NCBI RefSeq assembly: GCF_002237655.1
Contig: NZ_NOKT01000033.1
Span: 28,997 to 92,996, forward strand
DNA: 64,000 bases
Reading direction: 5' to 3'
Source of the DNA: Streptomyces sp. XY006
GTDB lineage: Bacteria; Actinomycetota; Actinomycetes; Streptomycetales; Streptomycetaceae
This document shows, piece by piece, positions 34,461 through 43,507 of the stretch; the first letter of the stretch is position 1; every line of letters begins with the position of its first letter. The position numbers were made by a program, and so were the translations under genes. The notes under the pieces are model-generated. The model did no database searches. It was not told the DNA's origin and saw nothing but the letters and a program-made list of their open reading frames with translations.

Positions 34461-34949
34461 GTGAAAGAGCTGCGCATCAGGTTGCTGGCCGGCGTCTTCG
34501 TCGTGGCCGGGGTCCTGTCCTGGGCGGGCGCCCGCCTGTGGAACTCGGTCGGCACGCTCCCCAGCGTTCCCCTGGCCGCCCCCGTCGTCCTGGCCCTGAT
34601 CGCCGTGGTCCTGCTGGCCACGGCGCTCTCGCTGCGCTCCCGGCTCAAGGCCCAGCGCGAGCGGCGGCCCGACGCCAAGGGCGTCGACCCCATGATGGCG
34701 GCCCGCGCGGTCGTCTTCGGACACGCCAGCGCCCTGGTCGCCGCCCTGGTCTCCGGCATGTACGGCGGGACCGGCGTCTTCCTCCTGGAGTCCCTGGACA
34801 TCCCCGCCCGCCGCGACCAGGCCATCTACGCCGGCTTCTCGGTCCTCGCGGGCATCGGCGTCATAGCGGCGGCGATCTTCCTGGAGCGCGTCTGCAAGCT
34901 CCCGGAGGACGACGAGCACGACGGCACCGGAGCGGCGCCCTCGGTGTGA
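34461..34949 (+). CDS. DUF3180 integral membrane protein
   Basis: 162 residues from a GTG at 34461 after AAGGGA. Four membrane segments: LLAGVFVVAGVLSWAGARLW, LAAPVVLALIAVVLLATAL, ARAVVFGHASALVAALVSGMYGG and AIYAGFSVLAGIGVIAAAIFLERVC, with an acidic tail. DUF3180 proteins are regularly found after folK in Actinobacteria. Function is unknown; the position suggests only a conserved operon link. Confidence 0.85.
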   Translation: MKELRIRLLAGVFVVAGVLSWAGARLWNSVGTLPSVPLAAPVVLALIAVVLLATALSLRSRLKAQRERRPDAKGVDPMMAARAVVFGHASALVAALVSGMYGGTGVFLLESLDIPARRDQAIYAGFSVLAGIGVIAAAIFLERVCKLPEDDEHDGTGAAPSV

Positions 34950-34958
34950 CCCGGGGCG

Positions 34959-35564
34959 TCAGCGCGCCATGATGAGGCTCATCGCCTCATTGCGCGTCGC
35001 CGGGTCGCGCAGCTGCCCCCGGACCGCCGAGGTGATCGTCTTCGCGCCCACCTTGCGGACCCCGCGCATCGACATGCACATGTGCTCGCACTCGACCACG
35101 ACGATCACACCGCGCGGCTCCAGGATCTCCATCAGGGAGTCGGCGATCTGCGTGGTGAGTCGTTCCTGCACCTGCGGGCGCCGGGCGTAGACGTCCACGA
35201 GCCGGGCGAGCTTCGACAGGCCGGTGATCTTGCCCTCGACGGACGGGATGTACCCGACGTGCGCCACCCCGACGAACGGCACGAGGTGGTGTTCGCAGGA
35301 GCTCAGCACCTCGATGTCCTTCACCAGGACCATCTCGTCGTGTCCGAGATCGAACGTCGTCGTCAGCACGTCCTCGGGCTTCTGCCAGAGCCCCGCGAAT
35401 ATCTCCTTGTACGCCCGAGCCACACGCGCCGGCGTCTCCTTGAGGCCCTCGCGGTCCGGGTCCTCGCCGACCGCGATCAGCAGTTCGCGTACGGCGTTCT
35501 CGGCGCGCTTCTCGTCGAACTCGCCGATCTGGCCCTCGCCGTCCAGCGTCACGGGGTCGGTCAT
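34959..35564 (-). CDS. folE: GTP cyclohydrolase I
   Basis: 201 residues from the ATG at 35564; an in-frame ATG at 35591 is less likely because GAGGCACCAG precedes 35564 and the family starts there. Core motifs: VRELLIAVGEDPDREGLKETPARVARAYKEIF, LSSCEHHLVPFVGVAHVGYIP (zinc Cys and His), and VVECEHMCMSMRGVRKVGA with the second zinc Cys. It opens GTP to dihydroneopterin triphosphate, the first folate step. It converges on the folK/DUF3180 side with a 9-bp gap. Confidence 0.96.
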   Translation of the reverse strand: MTDPVTLDGEGQIGEFDEKRAENAVRELLIAVGEDPDREGLKETPARVARAYKEIFAGLWQKPEDVLTTTFDLGHDEMVLVKDIEVLSSCEHHLVPFVGVAHVGYIPSVEGKITGLSKLARLVDVYARRPQVQERLTTQIADSLMEILEPRGVIVVVECEHMCMSMRGVRKVGAKTITSAVRGQLRDPATRNEAMSLIMAR

Positions 35565-35617
35565 CTGGTGCCTCGTTCCTGTGTCCATCACGGGGCGGCC
35601 TGCGTAAATGGCGGAAA

Positions 35618-35653
35618 GCCGCGCCCCCCAGGCTAAAACCTGGGGGGCGCGGC
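35618..35653 (-). terminator. Terminator between ftsH and folE
   Basis: Perfect 15-bp stem (GCCGCGCCCCCCAGG / CCTGGGGGGCGCGGC) with the 6-nt loop, followed on the minus strand by TTTCC. It separates ftsH from folE transcription. Confidence 0.9.
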
Positions 35654-35692
35654 ATCCATTCCGGGCCGGGTGGGGCCGTCGGGAGAGCTCGG

Positions 35693-37732
35693 TCAGCTCT
35701 CGGGGCGGTCCTCCGCGGTCCGCTCGGGCGCCGGGGCCGGCTCCGTCGCGGTGCTCTTGGCGGTGCTGATGGCCGGCGTCGAGCCGTTCGCCCCGTTCGT
35801 CAGGGCCAGCTCCTTGGGGGAGAGGACCGGCGGACGGGTCGACGGCGTACGGCGGGAGGAGCCGGTCCAGGCGGGCCGGGGCGGGCGCTTGACGATCGGG
35901 GCGAAGATCTCGGCGATCTCCTCCTTGCCCAGCGTCTCCTTCTCCAGCAGCTGCAGCACGAGGTTGTCGAGGACGTCGCGGTTCTCGACCAGGATCTCCC
36001 AGGCCTCGTTGTGCGCGGTCTCGATGAGCTTCTTGACCTCTTCGTCGACCAGCGCGGCGACCTCTTCCGAGTAGTCCCGCTGGTGAGACATCTCACGTCC
36101 CAGGAACGGCTCGGTGTTGTCCCCGCCGAACTTGATCGCGCCGAGACGCTCGGTCATGCCGTACTGCGTGACCATCGCGCGGGCCAGACCCGTGGCCTTC
36201 TCGATGTCGTTCGCGGCACCGGTGGTCGGGTCGTGGAAGACGAGCTCCTCGGCCGCGCGGCCGCCCAGCATGTAGGCGAGCTGGTCGAGCATCTCGTTGC
36301 GCGTGGTCGAGTACTTGTCCTCGTCCGGCAGGACCATCGTGTAGCCGAGGGCACGGCCTCGCGACAGGATCGTGATCTTGTGGACCGGGTCGGAGTTCGG
36401 TGAGGCCGCCGCGACCAGGGCGTGTCCGCCCTCGTGGTACGCGGTGATCTTCTTCTCCTTGTCCGACATGATCCGGGTCCGCTTCTGCGGGCCCGCGACC
36501 ACACGGTCGATCGCCTCGTCCAGCATGTGGTTGTCGATCAGCTTCTGGTCGCTGCGGGCCGTCAGCAGGGCGGCCTCGTTCAGCACGTTGGCCAGATCGG
36601 CACCGGTCATGCCGGGCGTACGGCGGGCGACGGCCGACAGGTCGACGTCCGGGGCGACCGGCTTGCCCTTCTGGTGGACCTTGAGGATCTCCAGACGGCC
36701 CTGCATGTCCGGGCGGTCGACGGCGATCTGCCGGTCGAAGCGGCCGGGGCGCAGGAGGGCCGGGTCGAGGATGTCGGGCCGGTTCGTCGCGGCGATGAGG
36801 ATCACGCCGCCCTTGACGTCGAAGCCGTCCATCTCGACGAGCAGCTGGTTCAGCGTCTGCTCGCGCTCGTCGTGACCACCGCCGAGGCCGGCGCCGCGAT
36901 GACGGCCGACCGCGTCGATCTCGTCGACGAAGACGATCGCCGGGGCGTTCGCCTTGGCCTGCTCGAACAGGTCACGGACCCGGGAGGCACCGACACCGAC
37001 GAACATCTCGACGAAGTCGGAACCGGAGATCGAGTAGAACGGCACGCCCGCCTCGCCCGCGACGGCACGCGCGAGCAGGGTCTTGCCGGTTCCGGGCGGG
37101 CCGTAGAGCAGCACGCCCTTGGGGATCTTGGCGCCGACGGCCTGGAACTTGGCCGGCTCCTGGAGGAACTCCTTGATCTCGTGGAGCTCCTCGACGGCCT
37201 CGTCGGACCCGGCGACGTCGGCGAACGTCGTCTTGGGGGTGTCCTTGGTGATGAGCTTGGCCTTGGACTTCCCGAAGTTCATGACGCGGGAGCCGCCGCC
37301 CTGCATCTGGTTCATCAGGAACAGGAACACGACCACGATCAGGACGAAGGGGAGCAGCGAGAGCAGGATCCCGACGAACGGGTTCTGCTTGGACGGCGAG
37401 ACCGTGTAGCCGTCCGGGATCTGCTTGTCCTGGTACTTGTTCTGCAGCGTGTTGGCAATGGCCACACCCTGGTCGCCGATGTAGCTCGCCTGGATCTTCG
37501 AGCTGCCCTCGACCTTTTCGTCGCCCTTGAGCGTGACCTTGATGATCTGCTCGTCACCGGTGGTGAGCTTGGCCGACTCCACCTTGTTCTGGTTGATCGC
37601 CTGGACGACCTGGCCGGTGTCCACCGTCTTGTAGCCGCCGGACGAGCCGACGACCTGCATCAACACGACCACGGCAAGGACGGCCAGCACGATCCACATG
37701 ACCGGCCCACGGAAGTATCGCTTCACGTCCAT
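35693..37732 (-). CDS. ftsH: Membrane ATP-dependent zinc metalloprotease FtsH
   Basis: 679 residues from the ATG at 37732 (MDVKRYFRGPVMWIV); an ATG at 37768 (MAGGTGRHRSV) would add 12 residues, and neither has a strong RBS. TM1 is ~12-28, an extracytoplasmic domain ~30-115, TM2 ~118-140. AAA+ Walker A GPPGTGKT is at 211-218, Walker B VFVDEIDAVG and the SRH ATNRPDILDPALLRPGRFDRQ follow. The protease motif HEGGHALV (HExxH) is near 437. The C-terminal ~50 residues are a Pro/Ser/Thr-rich tail. It degrades misfolded membrane and regulatory proteins. Neighbours hpt and tilS are its usual partners in Gram-positive bacteria. Confidence 0.96.
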   Translation of the reverse strand: MDVKRYFRGPVMWIVLAVLAVVVLMQVVGSSGGYKTVDTGQVVQAINQNKVESAKLTTGDEQIIKVTLKGDEKVEGSSKIQASYIGDQGVAIANTLQNKYQDKQIPDGYTVSPSKQNPFVGILLSLLPFVLIVVVFLFLMNQMQGGGSRVMNFGKSKAKLITKDTPKTTFADVAGSDEAVEELHEIKEFLQEPAKFQAVGAKIPKGVLLYGPPGTGKTLLARAVAGEAGVPFYSISGSDFVEMFVGVGASRVRDLFEQAKANAPAIVFVDEIDAVGRHRGAGLGGGHDEREQTLNQLLVEMDGFDVKGGVILIAATNRPDILDPALLRPGRFDRQIAVDRPDMQGRLEILKVHQKGKPVAPDVDLSAVARRTPGMTGADLANVLNEAALLTARSDQKLIDNHMLDEAIDRVVAGPQKRTRIMSDKEKKITAYHEGGHALVAAASPNSDPVHKITILSRGRALGYTMVLPDEDKYSTTRNEMLDQLAYMLGGRAAEELVFHDPTTGAANDIEKATGLARAMVTQYGMTERLGAIKFGGDNTEPFLGREMSHQRDYSEEVAALVDEEVKKLIETAHNEAWEILVENRDVLDNLVLQLLEKETLGKEEIAEIFAPIVKRPPRPAWTGSSRRTPSTRPPVLSPKELALTNGANGSTPAISTAKSTATEPAPAPERTAEDRPES

Positions 37733-37919
37733 CCACACGGAGCGGTGCCGCCCCGTCCCTCCTGCCATAGTGAGTTTGATAAAAGACTGTTCTTCGGACG
37801 GTACCCCAGCATTGTCACCTGAAGCTGCGCGGTGCGGCTGGCGATCCGTCCACGCCTGCTCCAACGGCGGGAAGCCCGCTGGGGTTCCCGATCACCGCCA
37901 CGGCACCCCGGGACGGGGT

Positions 37920-38480
37920 TCAGCCGCCGTAGACGTGGGGCGCGAGCGTACCGACGAACGGGAGGTTGCGGTACTTCTCGGCGTAGTCCAGGCCGTAGCC
38001 GACGACGAACTCGTTGGGGATGTCGAAGCCGACCCATTCCACGTCGATGGCGACCTTCGCGGCCTCGGGCTTGCGCAGCAGCGTGCACACCTTCAGGGAG
38101 GCGGGCTCGCGCGAGCCGAGGTTGGAGAGCAGCCACGACAGGGTCAGGCCGGAGTCGATGATGTCCTCGACGATGAGGACGTGCTTGCCCTTGATGTCGG
38201 TGTCGAGGTCCTTGAGGATCCGCACCACACCGGAGGACTGGGTGCCCGCCCCGTACGAGGATACGGCCATCCAGTCCATGGTGACGGGGGTGGACAGCGC
38301 CCGCGCGAGGTCGGCCATGACCATCACCGCGCCCTTGAGGACACCGACGATCAACAGGTCCTTGCCCGCGTACTCCGCGTCGATCTTCGCCGCCAGCTCT
38401 GCCAGCTTGGCGTCGATCTCTTCCTTGGTGATGAGCACCTGCTGGAGGTCGGCACCCATGTCTTTCGCGTCCACCCGCAT
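37920..38480 (-). CDS. hpt: Hypoxanthine(-guanine) phosphoribosyltransferase
   Basis: 186 residues from the ATG at 38480 (a second ATG at 38459 begins MGADLQQVLI). The PRPP-binding motif is VLIVEDIIDSGLTLSWLL, the phosphate-binding loop VGVLKGAV is near 50, the flexible loop SSYGAGTQSSG near 80, and the purine-specific end VEWVGFDIPNEFVVGYGLDY. It salvages hypoxanthine and guanine with PRPP. It sits between tilS and ftsH on the same strand, as in Bacillus. Confidence 0.94.
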   Translation of the reverse strand: MRVDAKDMGADLQQVLITKEEIDAKLAELAAKIDAEYAGKDLLIVGVLKGAVMVMADLARALSTPVTMDWMAVSSYGAGTQSSGVVRILKDLDTDIKGKHVLIVEDIIDSGLTLSWLLSNLGSREPASLKVCTLLRKPEAAKVAIDVEWVGFDIPNEFVVGYGLDYAEKYRNLPFVGTLAPHVYGG

Positions 38481-38539
38481 CACTTTCGGTCGTCCCACCG
38501 GCCGGTCGCCCCTGCTCCGACTGGTCGGAGGGGTCGGAT

Positions 38540-39571
38540 TCAGCCTTGCCGAATCACCAGTCTGCCACCCTGCCGCTGCGCCACGACCTTGCCGGGGAGG
38601 TTGATGGCTCCCTGACCGCGCCAGCCGGTGATCAGCCGGTCGACTTCCTCGATGTGGCGGGCGAACAGCGAACCGGCGGGCGCACCGGCCGCGATGGCGG
38701 CGCGGCGCAGGACGCGGCGGCGTACGGCGGGGGGCAGGGCGTAGAGCTTGGCGCACTCCAGCAGTCCGGCGGCGTCACGGACGGTGGTCTCGGCCTGGGC
38801 GGCCCAGGAGTCCAGGGCGTCGGCGTCGTCGCGGGAGAGCTGGGCCGTCCGGGCGAGGGCCTCGACGACGCCCTTGCCGAGGGCCTTCTCCAGGGCGGGC
38901 AGGCCCTCGTGGCGCAGCCGGGAGCGGGTGTAGGCCGGGTCGGCGTTGTGGGGGTCGTCCCAGACGGGCAGGGACTGGACCATGCAGGCCTTGCGGGCGG
39001 TCTGCCGGTCGAGTTCCAGGAAGGGGCGGCGGTAACGGCCGCCGGCCCCCGAGACCGCGGCCATTCCGGACAGGGAGCGGATGCCGGAGCCCCGGGCGAG
39101 GCCGAGGAGGACGGTCTCGGCCTGGTCGTCGCGGGTGTGTCCGAGCAGGACGGCGGCGGCGCCGTGGCGCTCGGCCACGGTGTCGAGTGCGGCGTAGCGG
39201 GCGTCGCGGGCGGCGGCTTCGGGTCCGCCGGCGCGGCCGACGCTGACGGCGACGGAGTCGACGGGGTCGAGGCCGAGTTCACGCAGGCGCTGGACGACCT
39301 CCGCGGCGCGCAGGTCGGAGCCGGGCTGGAGACCGTGGTCGACGGTCACGCCACCGGCTCTGATGCCGAGCTTGGGGGACTCGAAGGCGAGGGCGGAGGC
39401 CAGCGCCATGGAGTCGGCGCCGCCGGAGCACGCCACGAGCACGAGCGGCGGGGACTCGTGGGAGAGGGCGTGCGGGACCGCGGCGGGGGCGCGGTGGTGT
39501 TCGGTGAGGAGGTCGTGGAGGACGCGGCGTACCGCCAGGCGTATCGCCGCGACCGCAGGATGGGGACCCAT
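38540..39571 (-). CDS. tilS: tRNA(Ile)-lysidine synthetase
   Basis: 343 residues from ATG 39571. The PP-loop ACSGGADSMALASAL (about residues 47-61) is characteristic of TilS N-type ATP pyrophosphatases; VDHGLQPGSD, LGHTRDDQAETVLLGLARGSGIRSLSGM and RPFLELDRQTARKAC complete the catalytic domain. The chain ends after the first C-terminal domain and lacks the last tRNA-acceptor domain of the longer E. coli protein, as in other Actinobacteria. It modifies C34 of the isoleucine tRNA that reads AUA. Confidence 0.93.
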   Translation of the reverse strand: MGPHPAVAAIRLAVRRVLHDLLTEHHRAPAAVPHALSHESPPLVLVACSGGADSMALASALAFESPKLGIRAGGVTVDHGLQPGSDLRAAEVVQRLRELGLDPVDSVAVSVGRAGGPEAAARDARYAALDTVAERHGAAAVLLGHTRDDQAETVLLGLARGSGIRSLSGMAAVSGAGGRYRRPFLELDRQTARKACMVQSLPVWDDPHNADPAYTRSRLRHEGLPALEKALGKGVVEALARTAQLSRDDADALDSWAAQAETTVRDAAGLLECAKLYALPPAVRRRVLRRAAIAAGAPAGSLFARHIEEVDRLITGWRGQGAINLPGKVVAQRQGGRLVIRQG

Positions 39572-39767
39572 GTCCGGTTCCCTTCATGAAGTTTTCGGGG
39601 GGTGGGCCCGCGTGTCGGTCACGCAGAGTGTGTAGATGGTGACAGAACCGGGCCGTTCCCCGAGCATTGCACGCCTACCCCTGGCTCACGGTCCCTCGGA
39701 CGGGTGATTGGAGGGGCGTTCGCCTGCCGTCGACCGGATTCCTTTCACGACCTCCCCGCGATGTTCA

Positions 39768-40895
39768 CTACTCGGCCCTGCGATGCACCCGCGCGACCCA
39801 GTCCGCCGGTTTGGCGATCTCCGCCTTGGTGGGGAGGGTGTTCGGGGAGGTCCACACGCGGTTGAAGCCGTCCATGCCGACCTCGTCCACGACGGCCCGG
39901 ACGAAGCGCTCGCCGTCGCGGTACTGGCGGAGCTTGGCGTCCAGGCCGAGGAGCTTGCGCAGGGCCAGGTCCAGGCGGGAGGCGCCCTTGGCGCGGCGCT
40001 GCTGGAACTTCTCGCGGATCTCGCCGACGGACGGCACGACGGACGGGCCGACACCGTCCATCACGAAGTCGGCGTGGCCCTCCAGCAGGGACATCACGGC
40101 CGTGAGCCGGCCGAGGATCTCGCGCTGGGCGGGGGTCTGGACGATCTCGACGAGGGACCGGCCGCCGTCGTCCTCCTCGGCCTCGGGGCGGCCCCCGGCC
40201 AGGCTCTGGGCGGCTTCGCGGATGCGCTCGAGGACCGTCATGGGGTCGACGTCGGTCTCCCCCAGGAACGACTGGATTTCACCCTCCAGGTGGTCCCGCA
40301 GCCAGGGCACGGCGGTGAACTGCGTGCGGTGCGTCTCCTCGTGCAGGCACACCCAGAGGCGGAAGTCGTGCGGGTCGACGTCGAGTTCGCGCTCGACGTG
40401 GACGATGTTGGGGGCGACCAGGAGCAGCCGGCCGCCGCCGTTCTGCCCGGCGGGCAGTTCGCGGGTGGCCGGGGCGAAGGTCTCGTACTGGCCGAGGACG
40501 CGGGAGGCCAGGAAGGACAGCAGCATGCCGAGTTCGACGCCGGTGACCTTGCCGCCGACCGCGCTCATCACCGCGCCGCCGGCGCTGCTGCCGCGCCGTT
40601 CCTGCATCTTGTCGAGCAGGGGCCTGAGGATCTCCCGGAAGCCGGCGACGTTCGCGCGGATCCAGCCCGGGCGGTCCACGACGAGGACCGGGGTGTCGTG
40701 GCCCTCCTCGGTGCCGAGCCGCGTGAACCCGCGCACGTGTTCCTCCGAGGCCTTCGCGTGCCGGCGCAGTTCCGCGACGACGGCCCTCGCCTCGTCGCGG
40801 CTGACCTCGGGGCCCGGACGCACGAGCCGGGTCGCGGTCGCCACCGCGAGATTCCAGTCGACCATGCCGGTTGAAGCACCACCGATGCTCGTCAT
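39768..40895 (-). CDS. DUF2342 zinc-dependent metalloprotease family protein
   Basis: 375 residues. The family (often named F420-biosynthesis-associated or zinc-dependent metalloprotease) is recognised by MVDWNLAVATATRLVRPGP at the N-terminus, VNIVHVERELDVDPHDFRLWVCLHEETHRTQF-type core with HEETH as the HExxH zinc motif, SLLEGHADFVMDGVG as the downstream Glu/His region, and FNRVWTSPNTLPTKAEIAKPADW at the end. The proteolytic activity is inferred from the motif. Next to tilS in many Actinobacteria. The ~195-bp gap to tilS shows nothing else clear. Confidence 0.85.
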   Translation of the reverse strand: MTSIGGASTGMVDWNLAVATATRLVRPGPEVSRDEARAVVAELRRHAKASEEHVRGFTRLGTEEGHDTPVLVVDRPGWIRANVAGFREILRPLLDKMQERRGSSAGGAVMSAVGGKVTGVELGMLLSFLASRVLGQYETFAPATRELPAGQNGGGRLLLVAPNIVHVERELDVDPHDFRLWVCLHEETHRTQFTAVPWLRDHLEGEIQSFLGETDVDPMTVLERIREAAQSLAGGRPEAEEDDGGRSLVEIVQTPAQREILGRLTAVMSLLEGHADFVMDGVGPSVVPSVGEIREKFQQRRAKGASRLDLALRKLLGLDAKLRQYRDGERFVRAVVDEVGMDGFNRVWTSPNTLPTKAEIAKPADWVARVHRRAE

Positions 40896-41044
40896 GCGTC
40901 AACCGTACGTGAGCGCTCGCCGCTCGGGCAGAGCGGCGAGGGACGGGCACCACCGGGGCACGCTCTCAGGCGCGGCGCACCGGCCCGGCCGGGCGGGCCG
41001 AGCGCCAGAGGTACAGGGCACCGCCCGGGCCGAGCGGGCCGGGC

Positions 41045-41227
41045 GCCTCACGTGCGATACACCGACCCAGCCGGGCGGAGCCGCTCGCCTCAGGTGCGGG
41101 ACGCCGGCCGGGCAGGGTGCCTCACGTGCCGGACGCCGGCCGGGCGGGGCCGGGTGCCTCACGTGCGGGGCGCCGGCACGGGCGGGGCCGGGTGCCTCAC
41201 GTGCGGGGCGCCGGCACGGGCGGGGCG
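41045..41227. repeat. Imperfect ~37-bp tandem repeats, five copies, most with CACGTG
   Basis: Units beginning GCCTCACGTGCGGG start at 41045, 41087, 41119, 41156 and 41194; spacing is 42, 32, 37 and 38 bp. The last two copies are almost identical. Four of five carry the CACGTG palindrome. They fill much of the 332-bp gap between the DUF2342 and dacB genes (40896-41227) and run up to the dacB stop codon. I saw no gene there. Confidence 0.8.
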
Positions 41228-42814
41228 TCATCTGCATCCGCAGGCCGCCAGTGTCGTGGCGATTCTGTCCAGCGCCTTCTGGGTCGCCGCCGGGGCGAGG
41301 GGGTCGGTGTCCGTGGCCATGAAGGCGAACGCCAGCAGGCGGCCGTCGTGGTCGACCAGGGTGCCCGCGAGCGTGTGGACGCCGGTGAGGGTGCCGGTCT
41401 TGGCGCGGATCACGCCGGATGCTCCGTCCGTGTAACGGGAGCTCAGCGTGCCGGTGAAGCCCGCGACGGGCAGGCCGGTGAGGGCCGGGCGCAGCGCGGG
41501 GTGGGACGGGTCGGCGGCCTTCGCCAGCAGGGCGGTGAGGAGCCCCGGCGTCAGGCGGTCGGCGCGGTCGAGGCCGCTGCCGTCCTTGAAGGCGGCGCCC
41601 TTGAGCGGCAGGCCCAGCGCGCGCAGCCAGGCGGCGATGGCCCGGCCCGCGCCCGCGAAGTCGGCCCGTTCGCCGGTGGCGATCGCGGTCTGGCGGGCGA
41701 GGGCCTCGGCGATGTCGTTGTCGCTGTGGGTCAGCATGCGCTCGACGAGGGCCGACAGCGGGGGCGAGGAGACCACCGCGAGGGTCTCGGCACGGGTCGT
41801 GGCCTTGGACGGGCCCGGGGCGGTGGTCTTGATGCCCTGGGAGGCCAGCAGGTCCCGGAACTGCCGGGCCGCGTCCTCCGCCGGGTCCTTCACCCGGGTG
41901 ACCGGGCCGCTGGTGGAGTCGTCGGTGCGGCCCTCGTCGGCCATCAGGGGGCTGACCAGGGCGAGGTTGGGGTTGTCCCCGATCGGGTGCTTCGGGGAGC
42001 CGGCGTAGCGGGTCGTGTCGTAGGACAGGGTCACCTCGCGCACGCCCCGCTCGGCGAGGGCGGCGGCCGTCTCGGCGGCCAGGGTGCGCAGGCTGGCCGC
42101 CCCGTCGGCCTTCTCGCGCGCCGTGAGGGTGGGGTCACCGCCGCCGACGAGGACTACTTCCTTCGTGTCGGGTTCCAGCGCGGCGCGTGTGGTGAGGCGG
42201 TGGTCGGCGCCCATGGCGGACAGCGCGGCGACGGCCGTGGCGATCTTCGTGGTCGAGGCGGGGGTGAACGCGGCGTCGGAGCGCGCGCCGTACAGGCGCC
42301 TGCCGGTGGTGACGTCGATGACGGACGCCGCGGGCCGGGGGCCGAGCGCGGGGTCCTTGAGCAGGGGTTCGAGGGCCTTGGTGAGGGCCTTGCCGTCCGG
42401 GGCGGACTTCACGGTGCTGACGCCGCCGAGGCCGGTCAGGACGGGCCCGGCGCTGGGAGCGGGCCGGGGCCGGGCGGGCGTGCCGGGGGCCCCGCCGTGA
42501 TCTGTGCCACCCGCGTGTCCCAGGGCCACGGCCCGGTCCCGCTCGGCCGTACGCTGACCCGAGGAGTCCCAGGGGCCGGCGGCGGTCACCACCCCGGCGG
42601 CCAGTGCCAGACCGGCGGTGGCGGCGCCCGCGGTGTACTGCCAGGTCTTCGGCCGCGTGACCCGCGCGACCTGCGGTTCCCCGGCTCCCGTGAGCCGTGT
42701 GACCCGCGGTTTCGCGGCCGCCGCGGCCCGGGCCAGGCGCGGTCGCACGGCATCCGCGAGCCGCACCACGTGCGGTCTCGCGGCCCGCCAAGGCCTCAGC
42801 TCTGGCACGACCAC
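41228..42814 (-). CDS. dacB: D-alanyl-D-alanine carboxypeptidase/endopeptidase (PBP4 type)
   Basis: 528 residues from a GTG at 42814. About 55 basic N-terminal residues precede one membrane segment (TAGAATAGLALAAGVVTAAG, ~62-82), a long signal-anchor. The peptidase-S13 domain has TPASTTKIATAV (SxxK nucleophile), THSDNDIAEAL (SxN), and IRAKTGTLTG (KTG). It should trim or cleave peptidoglycan peptides at the outer membrane face. The cytoplasmic extension contains repeated RVTR segments and is unlike the E. coli enzyme. It is divergent from ppa. Confidence 0.92.
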   Translation of the reverse strand: MVVPELRPWRAARPHVVRLADAVRPRLARAAAAAKPRVTRLTGAGEPQVARVTRPKTWQYTAGAATAGLALAAGVVTAAGPWDSSGQRTAERDRAVALGHAGGTDHGGAPGTPARPRPAPSAGPVLTGLGGVSTVKSAPDGKALTKALEPLLKDPALGPRPAASVIDVTTGRRLYGARSDAAFTPASTTKIATAVAALSAMGADHRLTTRAALEPDTKEVVLVGGGDPTLTAREKADGAASLRTLAAETAAALAERGVREVTLSYDTTRYAGSPKHPIGDNPNLALVSPLMADEGRTDDSTSGPVTRVKDPAEDAARQFRDLLASQGIKTTAPGPSKATTRAETLAVVSSPPLSALVERMLTHSDNDIAEALARQTAIATGERADFAGAGRAIAAWLRALGLPLKGAAFKDGSGLDRADRLTPGLLTALLAKAADPSHPALRPALTGLPVAGFTGTLSSRYTDGASGVIRAKTGTLTGVHTLAGTLVDHDGRLLAFAFMATDTDPLAPAATQKALDRIATTLAACGCR

Positions 42815-42893
42815 CAGCCCCTTTCGCGATCACACACCTGCGTGAGGGACACTTAACCACCAGAACTATGTGTTGATCATGGAGGAGCCACCG

Positions 42894-43385
42894 GTGGAGT
42901 TCGACGTCACGATCGAGATTCCGAAGGGTTCGCGCAACAAGTACGAGGTGGACCACGAGACCGGTCGGATCCGCCTGGACCGTCGCCTCTTCACCTCGAC
43001 CAGCTACCCGGCCGACTACGGCTTCGTCGAGAACACCCTCGGCGAGGACGGCGACCCGCTGGACGCCCTGGTCATCCTGGACGAGCCGACCTTCCCGGGC
43101 TGCCTCATCCAGTGCCGGGCGATCGGCATGTTCCGGATGACGGACGAGGCCGGTGGCGACGACAAGCTGCTGTGCGTGCCCGCGCACGACCCGCGGGTGG
43201 AGCACCTGCGGGACATCCACCACGTGTCCGAGTTCGACCGCCTGGAGATCCAGCACTTCTTCGAGGTCTACAAGGACCTGGAGCCCGGCAAGTCGGTCGA
43301 GGGCGCCAACTGGGTGGGCCGCACGGACGCCGAGGCCGAGATCGAGCGTTCCTACAAGCGCTTCAAGGAGCAGGGCGGTCACTGA
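42894..43385 (+). CDS. ppa: Inorganic pyrophosphatase (family I)
   Basis: 163 residues from the GTG at 42894. GGAGGAG at 42881-42887 lies 6 nt upstream and decides the start over the in-frame ATGs at 42870 and 42879. Signatures: VTIEIPKGSRNKYEVDHETGRIRLDR, YPADYGFVENTLGEDGDPLDALV (the DxDPxD metal site) and WVGRTDAEAEIERSYKRF. It hydrolyses PPi from biosynthetic reactions and pulls them forward. Own terminator downstream. Confidence 0.97.
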   Translation: MEFDVTIEIPKGSRNKYEVDHETGRIRLDRRLFTSTSYPADYGFVENTLGEDGDPLDALVILDEPTFPGCLIQCRAIGMFRMTDEAGGDDKLLCVPAHDPRVEHLRDIHHVSEFDRLEIQHFFEVYKDLEPGKSVEGANWVGRTDAEAEIERSYKRFKEQGGH

Positions 43386-43404
43386 CCCCTCGCCCCGAGG
43401 CCCA

Positions 43405-43435
43405 CGGGCCGCACGCCTGCGTCGCGTGCGGCCCG
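43405..43435 (+). terminator. Terminator of ppa
   Basis: 12-bp perfect stem CGGGCCGCACGC / GCGTGCGGCCCG with a 7-nt loop, 19 nt after the ppa stop. Confidence 0.85.
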
Positions 43436-43507
43436 TTCGTCCGCCTGTGCGCATACTGAGGCTGTGGGGGGTACGAGGCTGACGTGTCGTACAGGGAGCG
43501 CCAGGCA

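Noticed and set aside
40899..41237. 112-residue frame with repeated REAPCPA-like motifs
   Set aside because: It is only a translation of the 37-bp repeat array; no start signal or homology.
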